Part shown: positions 15,971 through 24,777 of the stretch, one piece after another | How the letters are laid out: every line of letters starts with the position of its first letter | How positions within the stretch are numbered: position 1 is the stretch's first letter | From: Zhongshania aquatica | GTDB taxonomy: Bacteria > Pseudomonadota > Gammaproteobacteria > Pseudomonadales > Spongiibacteraceae | Reading direction: 5' to 3' | Length of the DNA stretch: 37,161 bases | Assembly: GCF_027257955.1 (NCBI RefSeq) | Contig: NZ_JANZNQ010000024.1 | Coordinates: forward strand, 1-37,161 | Notes under the pieces: generated by a model | Databases searched by the model: none | The model's input: the letters and a program-made list of their open reading frames with translations, nothing else | What the model was told of the DNA's origin: nothing | Translations under genes and position numbers: made by a program

Positions 15971-16609
15971 CTACAGCCCTAGTATGGCAGCTTCTGCTAC
16001 TAATAGTGGTGCGACAATAGGGTGTGCTTTTACGCGATTAATGAATGCTGAAAATAAGGGCCAGCGTGCAGCGTCCATCTGGTAGTTGGCGTAGCCCGCG
16101 TTGATAAAGGGGCTAATGATACTGATATCGGCTATCGTTAAATCACCAAAAATAAAACCTTCTTTCGGTACGATTGTTTCAATGTAATCAAGTATTGGGG
16201 GCAGATGTTTCTCAATGATTTTTTGTACTAGGTCTTCGTCGGTTTCCTGGTTTAAAAACATGGGCCGCATAAAGCGTTGAAAGAAAATGCCCGACGCGAA
16301 TTCCGTTACCTTGCTACCGGCGAGCTCCTCAATCCAGCGCGCTTTGGCCTTCGTTTGTGGGTCTGTCGGGTAGATGGGGTGATCTTGGTAAGCGTCTTCA
16401 AGATACTCACAAATAACAGTTGAGTCGCATATATTTAAATCACCGTCTTGAAGTGCGGGAATCTTTCCTAAGGGACTTATTTTTAAAAAATTAGGATCTC
16501 CCGAATAGGGCATCTGTTGGATTTGCTCGAAGGATAATTTTTTTAACGCCAGTGCGACGAGCACTTTTCTTACATAGGGAGAAACTGAATTGCCGTGTAG
16601 TACGATCAT
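15971..16609 (-). CDS. Glutathione S-transferase 1
   Basis: A 212-residue cytoplasmic GST. The thioredoxin-like N-terminal domain (about 1-80) has MIVLHGNSVSPYVRKVLVAL, with SVSPY supplying the likely catalytic serine, then KISPLGKIPALQDG with the cis-proline, and the DSTVICEYLEDAY glutathione gamma-glutamyl binding segment. The helical domain (about 85-205) contains the FIFGDLTIADISI folding motif. GGAG lies five bases before the ATG. It starts 29 bases after the end of sulfatase 2, so is cotranscribed. Bacterial GSTs in catabolic operons remove glutathione adducts, isomerise or dehalogenate intermediates; which applies here is unknown. Confidence 0.88.
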   Translation of the reverse strand: MIVLHGNSVSPYVRKVLVALALKKLSFEQIQQMPYSGDPNFLKISPLGKIPALQDGDLNICDSTVICEYLEDAYQDHPIYPTDPQTKAKARWIEELAGSKVTEFASGIFFQRFMRPMFLNQETDEDLVQKIIEKHLPPILDYIETIVPKEGFIFGDLTIADISIISPFINAGYANYQMDAARWPLFSAFINRVKAHPIVAPLLVAEAAILGL

Positions 16610-16638
16610 AATAGCTCCAAATTATAGTAAAGGAAATT

Positions 16639-18402
16639 CTACTTTCTGCGATACGAAATATAAAATGAAAAACAAATAATACTTGCTAATAGAAAAACTA
16701 AAATGTGCTTACCGAAGCGATCACGTAATCCGTTTATGGCGACCTGATGGGTGCCGTTGAAGTTAGCGGGAACCTCCAAAACATTGTTTTCCTCGGCGTA
16801 TTGTTTGTATGCCTCTAGCATTGTCGCCATTTTTTCCGGCATGTCGTTACTTAAATTTTTGGTCTCTCCCGGATCTTTGACGATATTGTATAAATGCCAT
16901 TGACCATCACCGACGGGGCCGCGATTTTTAACGATTTTGTATGCGCCTTGAAAAAGCGCCGCATTACCCCCGAGTTCATAGCCGATAGTATCAGAATCGC
17001 CATAGACATGATCGACCTGTTCTCGGCTTAGGGCAACAAGGCTGCGCCCGACAATGGGTTCTATTCGCCGTCCACCAAAAAACTCAGATGGCGCGGTAGT
17101 CGAAGTGAGTTCGAGAATGGTGGGTGTGATATCAGTGACATAGGTAAACGCATTGCTCCTACGTGGTTTATCGCTTATTGGCTTGCCCGCGATAATTAAA
17201 GGTACCCGCATGCCGCCTTCGCCAGCATAAAATTTGTAATAAGCAAGTGGTGATGCGGCGGCGCTGGCGAAGCTGGGGCCGATAGTATTAAAACTACCTT
17301 TAGTGCCCAGAGTTTCGTAATCATTTCGGTAGCCTTGAAGCCCTAGTCCGAATCGGCTTAATAGACTGCGAGGCTTGTCACCGCCGGTTGCCTCGCTGCC
17401 ATTGTCGGACGAGAAAATGAAAATTGTATTGTCGTACCGCCCTGTGGCTTTTAGGTGTGCTATCAAGCGGCCGATATGACGATCCATCGCGTCGACCATG
17501 CCTGCATACACGGCCATACGTTTAGCGTGAAAACGTTTGTCCTCGTCACTCAATGAATCCCAGTCATTGGTGCTGCTCATCGTCATCATGTCGCTGTCAG
17601 CAGGAATAATGCCGAGCTCTTTGCTGCGCTTTTGGCGCTGCTCTCTTAGGACGTGCCAGCCCTGAGTATAGGTTTTAATATACTTTTCGGTAAATTCCTT
17701 TGGCGCCTGCACTGGAATGTGTACAGCCTGGAAGGGGATATAGGCAAAGAAAGGCTGTGAGTCCGAGTTTGAGTCAATGAACTCGATGGTTTTATCGACT
17801 AGGAATTCAGATGAATAGAAATCTGAGGGAAGCGTCGTTTCCTCTCCGTCGGCAAACCAATTCGCTTTCTTATAAATCGGAATATAGGGCTTTTGCTCCC
17901 AGTTATCCGCGCCGGTATCTGCCATTGTTATGGTGCGTGAAAATCCGCGCCGATACGGTAACTCATCGCGGGCCTTACCCAGATGCCACTTACCAGCCAT
18001 ATAGGTGTGGTAGCCAGCGCTTTGCAGCATACTGGCGATAGTCACCGCATTACGACTCAGTACGCCGCGATAGTTCTCGTGTACTTGATGTTCGGGCGGA
18101 ATACTTTCGGGAATGTTGGGCACGCCGTTCCTGTGGCTGTCCACGCCGGTCAGCAGCATGGCGCGAGTGGGCGCGCAACTTGCTGCGGTATGATAATTTG
18201 TAAAGCTGATGCCACTAGCCGCTAAGGCATCTAGCGACGGTGTTTGAATTTCACTGCCGTAGCTGGCGATATCGCTAAAACCGAGATCGTCTGCCAAAAT
18301 GAGTACAATATTGGGTCTGGTGGAATTGCTAGGGGCTGCGTTGGCATAGCTAAAGACTAGCAATACTGATGCCGCTAGTAGCTTGCGTTTGAACGCGTTC
18401 AT
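16639..18402 (-). CDS. Sulfatase 2 (formylglycine-type), C-terminal membrane anchor
   Basis: A 587-residue type I sulfatase. The signal peptide (about 1-22) is followed by PNIVLILADDLGFSD (metal aspartates 38-39) and the modification motif CAPTR (C76-R80) within SCAPTRAMLLTG. Later come AGKWHLGKA, FAYIPFQAVHIP and FIFSSDNGSEATG, as in arylsulfatase-like enzymes. Near the C-terminus, LVFLLASIICFSFYI plus YRRK forms a transmembrane anchor, which is unusual for this family and suggests the enzyme is held at the inner membrane facing the periplasm. Its ATG overlaps the stop of the DUF4345 gene (ATGA), so translation is coupled. A GST follows after 29 bases. Together with sulfatase 1 it suggests a sulfated substrate; the two share a candidate operator. 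Confidence 0.9.
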   Translation of the reverse strand: MNAFKRKLLAASVLLVFSYANAAPSNSTRPNIVLILADDLGFSDIASYGSEIQTPSLDALAASGISFTNYHTAASCAPTRAMLLTGVDSHRNGVPNIPESIPPEHQVHENYRGVLSRNAVTIASMLQSAGYHTYMAGKWHLGKARDELPYRRGFSRTITMADTGADNWEQKPYIPIYKKANWFADGEETTLPSDFYSSEFLVDKTIEFIDSNSDSQPFFAYIPFQAVHIPVQAPKEFTEKYIKTYTQGWHVLREQRQKRSKELGIIPADSDMMTMSSTNDWDSLSDEDKRFHAKRMAVYAGMVDAMDRHIGRLIAHLKATGRYDNTIFIFSSDNGSEATGGDKPRSLLSRFGLGLQGYRNDYETLGTKGSFNTIGPSFASAAASPLAYYKFYAGEGGMRVPLIIAGKPISDKPRRSNAFTYVTDITPTILELTSTTAPSEFFGGRRIEPIVGRSLVALSREQVDHVYGDSDTIGYELGGNAALFQGAYKIVKNRGPVGDGQWHLYNIVKDPGETKNLSNDMPEKMATMLEAYKQYAEENNVLEVPANFNGTHQVAINGLRDRFGKHILVFLLASIICFSFYISYRRK

Positions 18403-18776
18403 GGTTTAGCAGCTAGTAGTTTTGACGCAATTAACAATAAGCTGGCAACGATCACTTCGATCGCAATCATGTCTGGCGCGAACGCGGCGCCGTGTAAAAT
18501 CCACGCAGTGATTCGGTATAAGGCTGCGGCGGCGAGCATGAGTGCTGGTGCATAAAACCAGGCTTTGTTTGCCGTCACTAGGGCGGTTAATATCATCAGG
18601 CCCATGCCTAAAAAGAATGCACCGGTATCGGCAATTTGTGAGCTAAGCGCGAGGCCCTCTAGTAGCGGCATGCCTAGGCTTTCTGCAGCACCGTCAGGGT
18701 CTATTGCCCATTGTAAGCCAATAATAAGAAAGAGAATTGCCGGTAGAGTAACGACGATGCGAAGTAGCTTAAGCAT
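18399..18776 (-). CDS. Small four-helix membrane protein (DUF4345-like)
   Basis: A 125-residue integral membrane protein with about four hydrophobic helices: residues 7-25, 45-67, 71-92 and 101-121. The layout (an early IGLQWAIDPDGAAESLGMPL loop, then DTGAFFLGMGLMIL) resembles DUF4345-type proteins of unknown function. TAGGAATA stands before the ATG. It is the first gene of the minus-strand sulfatase 2 operon and overlaps the sulfatase start by four bases, so the products are made together. A role as a membrane partner or transporter helper for the anchored sulfatase is only inference. Confidence 0.72.
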   Translation of the reverse strand: MLKLLRIVVTLPAILFLIIGLQWAIDPDGAAESLGMPLLEGLALSSQIADTGAFFLGMGLMILTALVTANKAWFYAPALMLAAAALYRITAWILHGAAFAPDMIAIEVIVASLLLIASKLLAAKP

Positions 18777-18899
18777 ATTATTCCTATGTTCTTATTTGAA
18801 TGTTGCAGTGTTATGAGGTGTTAAAAGTGCCGTTATACACAGTATCAGTGGGTCAGCTGGGCGTAATCTTTGCTTTGTACTATGTTTGTTATCATTTTT

Positions 18900-18918
18900 T
18901 TGTCATAGTATGTGACAA
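18900..18918. promoter_or_regulatory. Operator candidate B: TTGTCA-N7-TGACAA
   Basis: Perfect six-base arms around TAGTATG, giving TTGTCATAGTATGTGACAA. It is about 125 bases before the DUF4345-sulfatase 2 operon and about 217 before the acyl-CoA ligase gene. The 17-base core differs from candidate A at only two spacer positions. Confidence 0.6.
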
Positions 18919-18999
18919 TAAAATATGCTCGCAATTCAGTCAATGGTTTTATTCGGTTTGACTGAGTTGCGTCAGCCTGATATTGCCAAATCACCTGGT

Positions 19000-19011
19000 C
19001 CTTTTAAAAGG
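19000..19011. promoter_or_regulatory. Palindrome CCTTTTAAAAGG
   Basis: A perfect 12-base palindrome flanked by CACCTGGT and GTGTAC, about 125 bases before the acyl-CoA ligase gene. It could be a second operator for that operon, but AT-rich palindromes of this size also arise by chance. Confidence 0.25.
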
Positions 19012-19135
19012 TGTACATATTTATCGTTACTGGCGATTAGATTGCTTTGAATTGTACAAGTAGTATTTCAACAATAATGAATAATCATAAATACAGCTTC
19101 ATCAACCGCTGTTAAATACCAATAAAGGATGTTGA

Positions 19136-20962
19136 ATGATGACGGAGTTTACTCGGGTAATACGCGACTTGGTTTCAGTGCTGCCGGCGGTTTTATATCG
19201 ACCTCCGAAAGACAATGAGAAGAAATCTCTAGGCCGACTTTTTCAAGAAACGGCGGCGCGTTATGCAGATAAGTCTGCGATTGTCTTTGAGGGGCGTGAA
19301 TTAAGCTGGGGTGAATTCAATATCTTAGTTAACCGCCTTGCCCATGCTTTAAAAGGTCAGGGTGTAAAGCGCGGTGATTGCGTTGGTCTTCTAATGGAAA
19401 ACCGTATCGAGATGCTGGCCTGTTTTTTCGCGCTGGCTAAGCTTGGTGCGGCGACGGGATTGATTAATACCAGCTTGCAAGGCAAGTCGCTGGTTCACTG
19501 TATTAATATTACTAATGCAACTAAGTGCATTGTTGGTCAAGAGCTGATAGGCAGTATTGCCGACGTTAAAGATGAATTACCGCTGTCAAACAATGATTTT
19601 ATTTGGGTTAAAGATGAGGCGCTGACTAGTTCTGCTACTGAAGTCGGCCCGGACTCTCTGGCACCCTCATGGGCCTTCGATGTGATGGCAATATTAGATA
19701 CTATGCCCTCCGATAATTTGCCCGAGACCCTCGATATTCGAGCGGGTGAAAAGGCCTGTTTTATACTTACATCTGGCACGACAGGTCTGCCCAAGGCCGC
19801 ACTTATATTGCACCGTCGGTATTTGGCTGCATCAGAACCGTATGCCCGCATCGGGTTTCGTGCTAAGCAAACAGATAGAATTTATCTTTGCTTGCCGCTC
19901 TATCATTTCACAGGTTTAGGTCCCGGTGTTGGTACTAGCCTTTATTCCGGTGCGTCGATATTTCTACGCCGACGTTTTTCGGCTAGCAATTTTTGGTCCG
20001 AGGTTCGGGAGCATCAAACGACATTATTTGTATACGTCGGGGAGTTGTGCCGGTATTTGGCTATGCAAAAAGAATCCCCCGATGAGAAAAATAATCCGAT
20101 TCAGACCATGGTCGGTAATGGCTTACGGCCAGATGTATGGGATGTGTTTCGACAGCGATTCAAAATACCTCGTATAACGGAGTTCTATGGCTCTAGCGAA
20201 GGAAATGCTTTTTTTATTAACTTGCTAAACAAAGATAAAACGATTGGTACCACGTCGGCCGATATATTGCTGGTGAAGTATGATTTTGATGCGGATGAAA
20301 TGGTTCGTGATGCCAAAGGAAAGTTGGCTGAGGTGAATGATGGGGAGCCGGGTGTTCTCCTGATGAAAATTGATGATCGTTTTAAATTTGATGGTTATAA
20401 CGACAAGAAAGCGTCGAACAGTAAAGTATTGTCAGATGTGAGGAAAAAGGGTGATCGTTGGTTTAATACTGGTGATGTCATCAAAAAGATTGATGTCGGT
20501 TTCGCCCTTGGTCTAGCGCATTATCAATTTGTCGACCGATTGGGTGATACATTTCGATGGCGCTCAGAAAACGTGTCTACGAATGAAGTGGGCGAGATTT
20601 TAAATGCGAATTCACAGGTTGAGATCGCGAATGTGTATGGCGTAGAAGTCCCTGGCGTAGAGGGTCGCGCAGGGATGGCGGCAATTACTTTAAGGCAAGG
20701 TGTGGAATTCGATTCTGAAGAGTTTTCAAACTACGTTATGACAGAGATGCCAGCCTACGCACGACCCGTGTTTTTACGGATTCAGCCTGCAGCAGAGACT
20801 ACCGTCACCTTCAAACTATTCAAAGCGAGTTTGCGCAAGCAGTCATACAATCTTAGTGAAGTTGACGATGTGATTTATGTGTTAAAGCCTAAGTCGAGCC
20901 GCTATGAAGTGTTAGATAATGACTTTTACCAGTCCATTATTAATGGTCAGCACGGCTACTAA
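19136..20962 (+). CDS. Long-chain acyl-CoA synthetase, FATP/VLACS type
   Basis: A 608-residue ATP-dependent CoA ligase of the fatty-acid transport protein branch, making an acyl-CoA from a free acid through an acyl-AMP. The phosphate-binding TSGTTGLPK is at about 212-220, EFYGSSEGN around 355, WFNTGDVI around 442, and the FATP signature DRLGDTFRWRSENVSTNEV around 463-481. The catalytic lysine region is VTFKLFKASLRK near 565. FATP-like bacterial ligases activate very long chain, steroid side-chain or bile-acid-type acids, so the substrate may be bulky. AAAGGA precedes two adjacent ATGs (19136 and 19139); either may be used. It is followed by a GST 24 bases later and a TetR gene, forming an operon. 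Confidence 0.87.
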   Translation: MMTEFTRVIRDLVSVLPAVLYRPPKDNEKKSLGRLFQETAARYADKSAIVFEGRELSWGEFNILVNRLAHALKGQGVKRGDCVGLLMENRIEMLACFFALAKLGAATGLINTSLQGKSLVHCINITNATKCIVGQELIGSIADVKDELPLSNNDFIWVKDEALTSSATEVGPDSLAPSWAFDVMAILDTMPSDNLPETLDIRAGEKACFILTSGTTGLPKAALILHRRYLAASEPYARIGFRAKQTDRIYLCLPLYHFTGLGPGVGTSLYSGASIFLRRRFSASNFWSEVREHQTTLFVYVGELCRYLAMQKESPDEKNNPIQTMVGNGLRPDVWDVFRQRFKIPRITEFYGSSEGNAFFINLLNKDKTIGTTSADILLVKYDFDADEMVRDAKGKLAEVNDGEPGVLLMKIDDRFKFDGYNDKKASNSKVLSDVRKKGDRWFNTGDVIKKIDVGFALGLAHYQFVDRLGDTFRWRSENVSTNEVGEILNANSQVEIANVYGVEVPGVEGRAGMAAITLRQGVEFDSEEFSNYVMTEMPAYARPVFLRIQPAAETTVTFKLFKASLRKQSYNLSEVDDVIYVLKPKSSRYEVLDNDFYQSIINGQHGY

Positions 20963-20986
20963 AATGAATACTAAGAGGAGTTATGT

Positions 20987-21670
20987 ATGATTGATTTATA
21001 TACTGCGCCAACCCCCAATGGCCACAAGGCATCGTGTACCCTAGAGGCGCTTAGTCTGCCCTATGAAACCAAGTATGTGGATATCGGTGCCGGCGACCAG
21101 AAAAAGCCAGAATTTCTTGCCCTAAATCCCAATGGTCGTATCCCGGCTATTGTTGATCGCGACAACGATAACTTCGCCGTATTTGAGTCCGGCGCGATTA
21201 TGATTTACTTGGCAGAGAAGGCGGGAAAGTTAATGCCGACTGACGCCAAGGGGCGATCGAAAGTGATTCAATGGCTGATGTTTCAAATGGGTGGTGTGGG
21301 GCCAATGATGGGGCAGGCCAATGTATTTTATCGCTATTTTCCAGAGAAAATTCAACCTGCAATTGATCGCTATCAAAACGAATGTCGACGTTTATTTGAA
21401 GTGCTAAATGGCCATTTAGCCAATAATGAATGGTTGGCAGACGATTACTCTATTGCAGATATTGCCAATTGGTGTTGGGTACGCACTTACAAATGGTCCG
21501 GCGTTTCTGTTGACGGTTTAGATCATTTGGATCGTTGGCTGACGGTAATGAAGAGCCAGCCGGGCATGGCGAAAGGTATCGAAGTGCCGTTTAGCTTGGG
21601 TAATTTACTTGAAGACGACGCCGATGCTGAGAAATTCAAAGACTCTGCACGAAATATGCTTCAGAAATAA
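20987..21670 (+). CDS. Glutathione S-transferase 2, Nu-class (YfcG-like)
   Basis: A 227-residue GST. The N-terminus [20 protein letters not shown], with TPNGHK, is the fingerprint of the YfcG/YghU (Nu, Ure2p-like) class, which bind two glutathiones and show disulfide-bond reductase and peroxidase activity. [12 protein letters not shown] and [15 protein letters not shown] provide the glutathione pocket. The helical part has [16 protein letters not shown] (about 146-161). AGGAG stands before the ATG. It begins 24 bases after the acyl-CoA ligase and 83 before TetR 2, so is probably cotranscribed with the ligase. A role in peroxide or disulfide defence during P450-based oxidation is plausible but unproven. 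Confidence 0.87.
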   Translation: MIDLYTAPTPNGHKASCTLEALSLPYETKYVDIGAGDQKKPEFLALNPNGRIPAIVDRDNDNFAVFESGAIMIYLAEKAGKLMPTDAKGRSKVIQWLMFQMGGVGPMMGQANVFYRYFPEKIQPAIDRYQNECRRLFEVLNGHLANNEWLADDYSIADIANWCWVRTYKWSGVSVDGLDHLDRWLTVMKSQPGMAKGIEVPFSLGNLLEDDADAEKFKDSARNMLQK

Positions 21671-21701
21671 TATTATATTAAAATTGATTTTAGTGTCAGC
21701 A

Positions 21702-21729
21702 AGATCGCTCAGAATGTGATCTAGTTTTT
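21702..21729 (+). terminator. Weak hairpin with T-run before TetR 2
   Basis: AGATC and GATCT pair around an 11-base loop and are followed by AGTTTTT. The stem is only five pairs. It may terminate part of the transcription of the ligase-GST pair, or serve as a binding site for the TetR protein encoded next. Confidence 0.25.
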
Positions 21730-21753
21730 CTTTACTATACGGTTACAGAAATT

Positions 21754-22359
21754 ATGAGCGATACCCAGTTAGCGTCAAAAATAGGAGCCGCAGATGGACG
21801 TGTTCAGCGCAGTAAGCGCAGCCGTCAGCTTATTATTGAGGCGATGCTGGACTTGATTAATGAGGGAGTGTTGATTCCGACTGCCCAGCAAGTTGCTGAC
21901 CGCGCCAATATCGCTATTCGTACCGTATTCAGACACTTTTCCGAAATGGAGCAGCTTTATAATGAGATTAATGCGCGCATTGAAGATTATTACTTAGATT
22001 TGTTTCGCGGCGGAGATCGCAGCGGTAGTTTAGCGCAACGCCTGCAGCATGCTATAGAGCGCCACGCATACGCCTATATCGCCTTGTCCCCCGTTATTTT
22101 AGCTACCCATGCCTTGCTGTGGCGCTCGCCAGTGCTACGCGAAAAGCACGGTGCTAACCAGCTTAAATTGAGAAAGGATTTGGATATTTGGCTGCCGGAA
22201 TTAAATTCGGTTTCCCCTGAAACTCGGGAAGCTATAGATGCAATAGCCTCTTTTGAGTTTTGGCACCGGCTTCATGTTGGTCAAGCAAAGGGCGAAGCTG
22301 AGAGTATAAATCTTATCGTGGGCCTGATAAGCAATCTGCTGGTAGCTGAGCTTAAGTGA
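21754..22359 (+). CDS. TetR/AcrR-family transcriptional regulator 2
   Basis: A 201-residue protein. After a polar N-terminal arm (about 1-18) comes a helix-turn-helix domain: RSRQLIIEAMLDLINEG, then PTAQQVADRANIAIRTVFRHF (about 42-62), with the typical F/Y-x-x-F end. The C-terminal part is helical and ligand-binding in type, without a specific match. It is the last gene of the acyl-CoA ligase - GST unit and stands 315 bases before the first P450 gene. It is a candidate for binding the operators TGTCA-N7-TGACA (18900-18918, 12271-12291) or the palindrome at 22483-22496; the sequence alone does not decide. Confidence 0.85.
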   Translation: MSDTQLASKIGAADGRVQRSKRSRQLIIEAMLDLINEGVLIPTAQQVADRANIAIRTVFRHFSEMEQLYNEINARIEDYYLDLFRGGDRSGSLAQRLQHAIERHAYAYIALSPVILATHALLWRSPVLREKHGANQLKLRKDLDIWLPELNSVSPETREAIDAIASFEFWHRLHVGQAKGEAESINLIVGLISNLLVAELK

Positions 22360-22674
22360 TTTCTTGGACCGTCACTGTTTAGAGTGTTTGTTGAGTGAGT
22401 TTTCTCGATGTATTTGCTGGAGTGGCCTAGGAATATTTGCGTAATTCTCAATATTTGGCAAGCTGGTAATATTTGTGAGTAAATGAATTAATTCATACTC
22501 AAGGTGTGATCATGTACTTCCCTTGGTGATAAGCTAAAGACTAAAATTCCGTGTTCCGCGAACATCGATAACAATAATGTAAGGCGTATTTGGGGTTGGT
22601 GAACAGATTTATCGACTTTATAGATTGGGATCGAACGTCCTCCCTTGGCCCGCAGATATAATCCCGGAAATAAT
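22360..22674. other. Intergenic region before P450 1
   Basis: 315 bases without a convincing gene. It holds the palindrome at 22483-22496. An open frame beginning with TTG at 22645 merely extends the P450 frame. No strong promoter boxes stood out. Confidence 0.5.
22483..22496. promoter_or_regulatory. Perfect 14-bp palindrome ATGAATTAATTCAT
   Basis: The palindrome is framed by GAGTA and ACTC, which extend the symmetry with a one-base bulge. It lies between tetR 2 and P450 1, about 180 bases before the P450 start codon, which suits a TetR-type operator. The regulator is not identified. Confidence 0.45.
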
Positions 22675-23955
22675 ATGACAAGAATTATCCCGACTGAATT
22701 AGTTGCCCCTATTTTTAATCCTGCTACGTTCGCAGAGCGCGGTGCCGTAGAAGCGATTTTTGATAAGATTCGTGCTGAGTATCCTCTAGCCATCGCGGAG
22801 GTGCCAGGGTTCGATCCTCACTGGATTGTATCTCGCCATGCGGATGTTATGGAGGTATCTAAGCTAAATGATGTATATGCCAATGCGGTGCGTTCGGCCA
22901 CTCTTATTCCGATTCTTGGTGAAGAACTCGTAAAGCACTTTACCGGCGGTGATCCAAATATATTCCATTCACTTGTACAGATGGACGGCGATGAGCATCG
23001 CAATCATCGTGCGCTTACGGCGCAGTTCTTCACACCTAAAAATATACGAACCCTGGAGGGCAAGGCCCGACGCATTGCTCAAAAGTATGTTGATAAAATG
23101 TTGGCGTCTGATGGGTTTATTGATTTCTCTAAGGAGATTGCCACACTATACCCCCTAGAAATGGTGATGGATTTGGTCGGCGTTCCGGTTGAGGATCACC
23201 CGAAAATGTTGCGGCTAACCCAGTGGCTATTTTCTTGGGGTGACCCAGAGCTGGCAAGACCTGGCACTGATCCTACAGACCCTGAACAGCAGGTTCGAAC
23301 ATGGAAGTTGGTTTTTGAAGAGTTTTCAGAATACTACTTAGAGTTAGTTCGTCAGCGTCGCGAAGATCCGAAGGACGATATTGCCTCGATGATCGCTAAC
23401 GGTAAAATTGACGGTACTGCATTGACTGATTGGAATGCGGTGTCCTATTTTATTATTTTGTCTACAGCGGGACATGACTCCTCCGCTCACACTATGGCAA
23501 CGTCAATGTGGATGTTGGCGGAGCAGCCTCATCTTCTTCAGGAATTGCAGGAAAATCCAAGTAAAATTACCGCCTTCGTCAATGAGTCTATTCGTTGGGC
23601 CTCACCGGTAAAGCATTTTGTGCGTACCGCAGTTGTAGATACCGAATTAGCTGGGCAAAAAATAGCGAAAGGGGATCGGCTATACCTTTCCTATGTGTCG
23701 GCGAATAGGGATGAGGCCGAATTTTCTAATCCCTATGAGTTTCGTTTAGATCGCACTGTGAATCGCCAACTTTCCTTTGGTGCCGGCGGACACTTATGCC
23801 TTGGGCAGCATTTGGCGAGATTGGAAATGAAGTGTTTGTGGGAAGCCTTACTTCCAAAATTGAGCAAAGTAGAAATGCATGGAGAGGGCGCGTTAATTCA
23901 CTCTGAATTTGTGTCGGGGCCGAAGTCCGTCCCGATCCGCTTTTGGCTTAAGTGA
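22675..23955 (+). CDS. Cytochrome P450 1
   Basis: A 426-residue soluble bacterial P450 monooxygenase. The oxygen-activating I-helix motif is AGHDSS (265-270), the ExxR pair is E304/R307 in NESIRWAS, and the haem loop is FGAGGHLCLG with the ligand C375. The length and QMDGDEHRNHRAL segment fit class I enzymes that need a ferredoxin and reductase. The I-helix lacks the common threonine doublet and has AGHDSS instead, as in several terpene, steroid and fatty-acid P450s; the CYP family was not assigned. ATG 22675 has GGA about seven bases before it and is preferred over a TTG at 22645. It lies 478 bases before the ferredoxin gene that could serve it. Confidence 0.9.
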   Translation: MTRIIPTELVAPIFNPATFAERGAVEAIFDKIRAEYPLAIAEVPGFDPHWIVSRHADVMEVSKLNDVYANAVRSATLIPILGEELVKHFTGGDPNIFHSLVQMDGDEHRNHRALTAQFFTPKNIRTLEGKARRIAQKYVDKMLASDGFIDFSKEIATLYPLEMVMDLVGVPVEDHPKMLRLTQWLFSWGDPELARPGTDPTDPEQQVRTWKLVFEEFSEYYLELVRQRREDPKDDIASMIANGKIDGTALTDWNAVSYFIILSTAGHDSSAHTMATSMWMLAEQPHLLQELQENPSKITAFVNESIRWASPVKHFVRTAVVDTELAGQKIAKGDRLYLSYVSANRDEAEFSNPYEFRLDRTVNRQLSFGAGGHLCLGQHLARLEMKCLWEALLPKLSKVEMHGEGALIHSEFVSGPKSVPIRFWLK

Positions 23956-24433
23956 CGCTAAGTTTAGATAGGGGTTAGCACCATGTCCGAGTGAGACATA
24001 GTTAGCGACCTACGACGTCCAAAGGGTTTTCGTTTGATCATTCTTGTGCGCTTCCCATTGCGTTTGAGCCCTTCGCGGTAGTTTTGCAACACACCTATAG
24101 TGCTCTGAAGTATGGATCCGCTGGTATTAATGATCCACGTTCTGCTTCACTTTTCTTAAATATATTAGGTTTATTCGAGCCCCTATATCTAATATCAATC
24201 CTCACTTTCTCTACTGTTATCTCAAGCTATATTCTCGCTAACCCTATCGTTAATGATTCCCGCTATTCACTTCATCTTACTTATCACTAACCGCGGCATC
24301 TAAAGGTGTGCTTGAAAATATCGTCAACGATAAATGTCTGGTAATGAATATTTTTAGACCATAAATGATAGGTCAATCGCCGTTAATCTACCGAGAATCA
24401 AATTTACGACAAATTAGAATAAGGAGGAACGCC
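23956..24433. other. Intergenic region between P450 1 and ferredoxin
   Basis: 478 bases. The only open frame on the plus strand (24084-24290) has no recognisable family, no ribosome binding site, and unusual hydrophobic composition, so it is not called. Weak inverted repeats such as ATGTC-N5-GAGACAT near 23982-23999 are present. I see no RNA gene. Confidence 0.45.
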
Positions 24434-24754
24434 GTGATTGACCTAACGTTCGTTGAGCACAACGGTGAACATCACCGTGTAAGCGCAAAGCAGGGGACTA
24501 ATCTCATGCAGGTGGCGGTCGATAACGCAATACCCGGTATTGACGCTGACTGTGGCGGTTCATGCGCCTGCGGTACCTGCCACGTAAGGGTTTCTCAGCA
24601 GTGGCTGGATAAAGTGGGTGCGCCGAGCGAAAGTGAAGCCCTAATGCTGGAAATGACGCCCGAACACGATGCGCGTTCGCGCTTGGCCTGTCAGGTCACC
24701 ATTCAGCCGGAAATGAGCGGCATGATTGTCGATATTCCCGAATTTCAAATGTAA
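24434..24754 (+). CDS. [2Fe-2S] ferredoxin of the putidaredoxin/adrenodoxin type
   Basis: A 106-residue electron carrier. The iron-sulfur ligands are C40, C46 and C49 (DCGGSCACGTCH; C-x5-C-x2-C) and the later cysteine of SRLACQV, near residue 87. The GTG at 24434 is taken as the start because AAGGAGGA lies five bases before it; the frame also runs upstream to 24365 without a ribosome site. An extra cysteine (C44) lies inside the cluster loop. It is 23 bases before the CYP153 gene, the usual arrangement of a class I P450 system, and should pass electrons to it and perhaps to P450 1. No ferredoxin reductase gene is seen in the window. Confidence 0.92.
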   Translation: MIDLTFVEHNGEHHRVSAKQGTNLMQVAVDNAIPGIDADCGGSCACGTCHVRVSQQWLDKVGAPSESEALMLEMTPEHDARSRLACQVTIQPEMSGMIVDIPEFQM

Positions 24755-24777
24755 TACGACAAAATGGAGTTACTGTC

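Larger units (their letters stand above)
18777..19135. other. Divergent control region, sulfatase 2 operon / acyl-CoA ligase operon
   Basis: 359 non-coding bases between two divergent operons. It holds operator candidate B (18900-18918), a perfect 12-base palindrome CCTTTTAAAAGG (19000-19011), and a plus-strand promoter-like TTGACT (18958-18963) with a weak TATTGC about 17 bases later. No gene was seen in it. Confidence 0.6.

Noticed and set aside
24084-24290. A 68-residue open frame in the gap between P450 1 and ferredoxin
   Set aside because: No family resemblance, no ribosome binding site and odd composition; most likely a chance frame.
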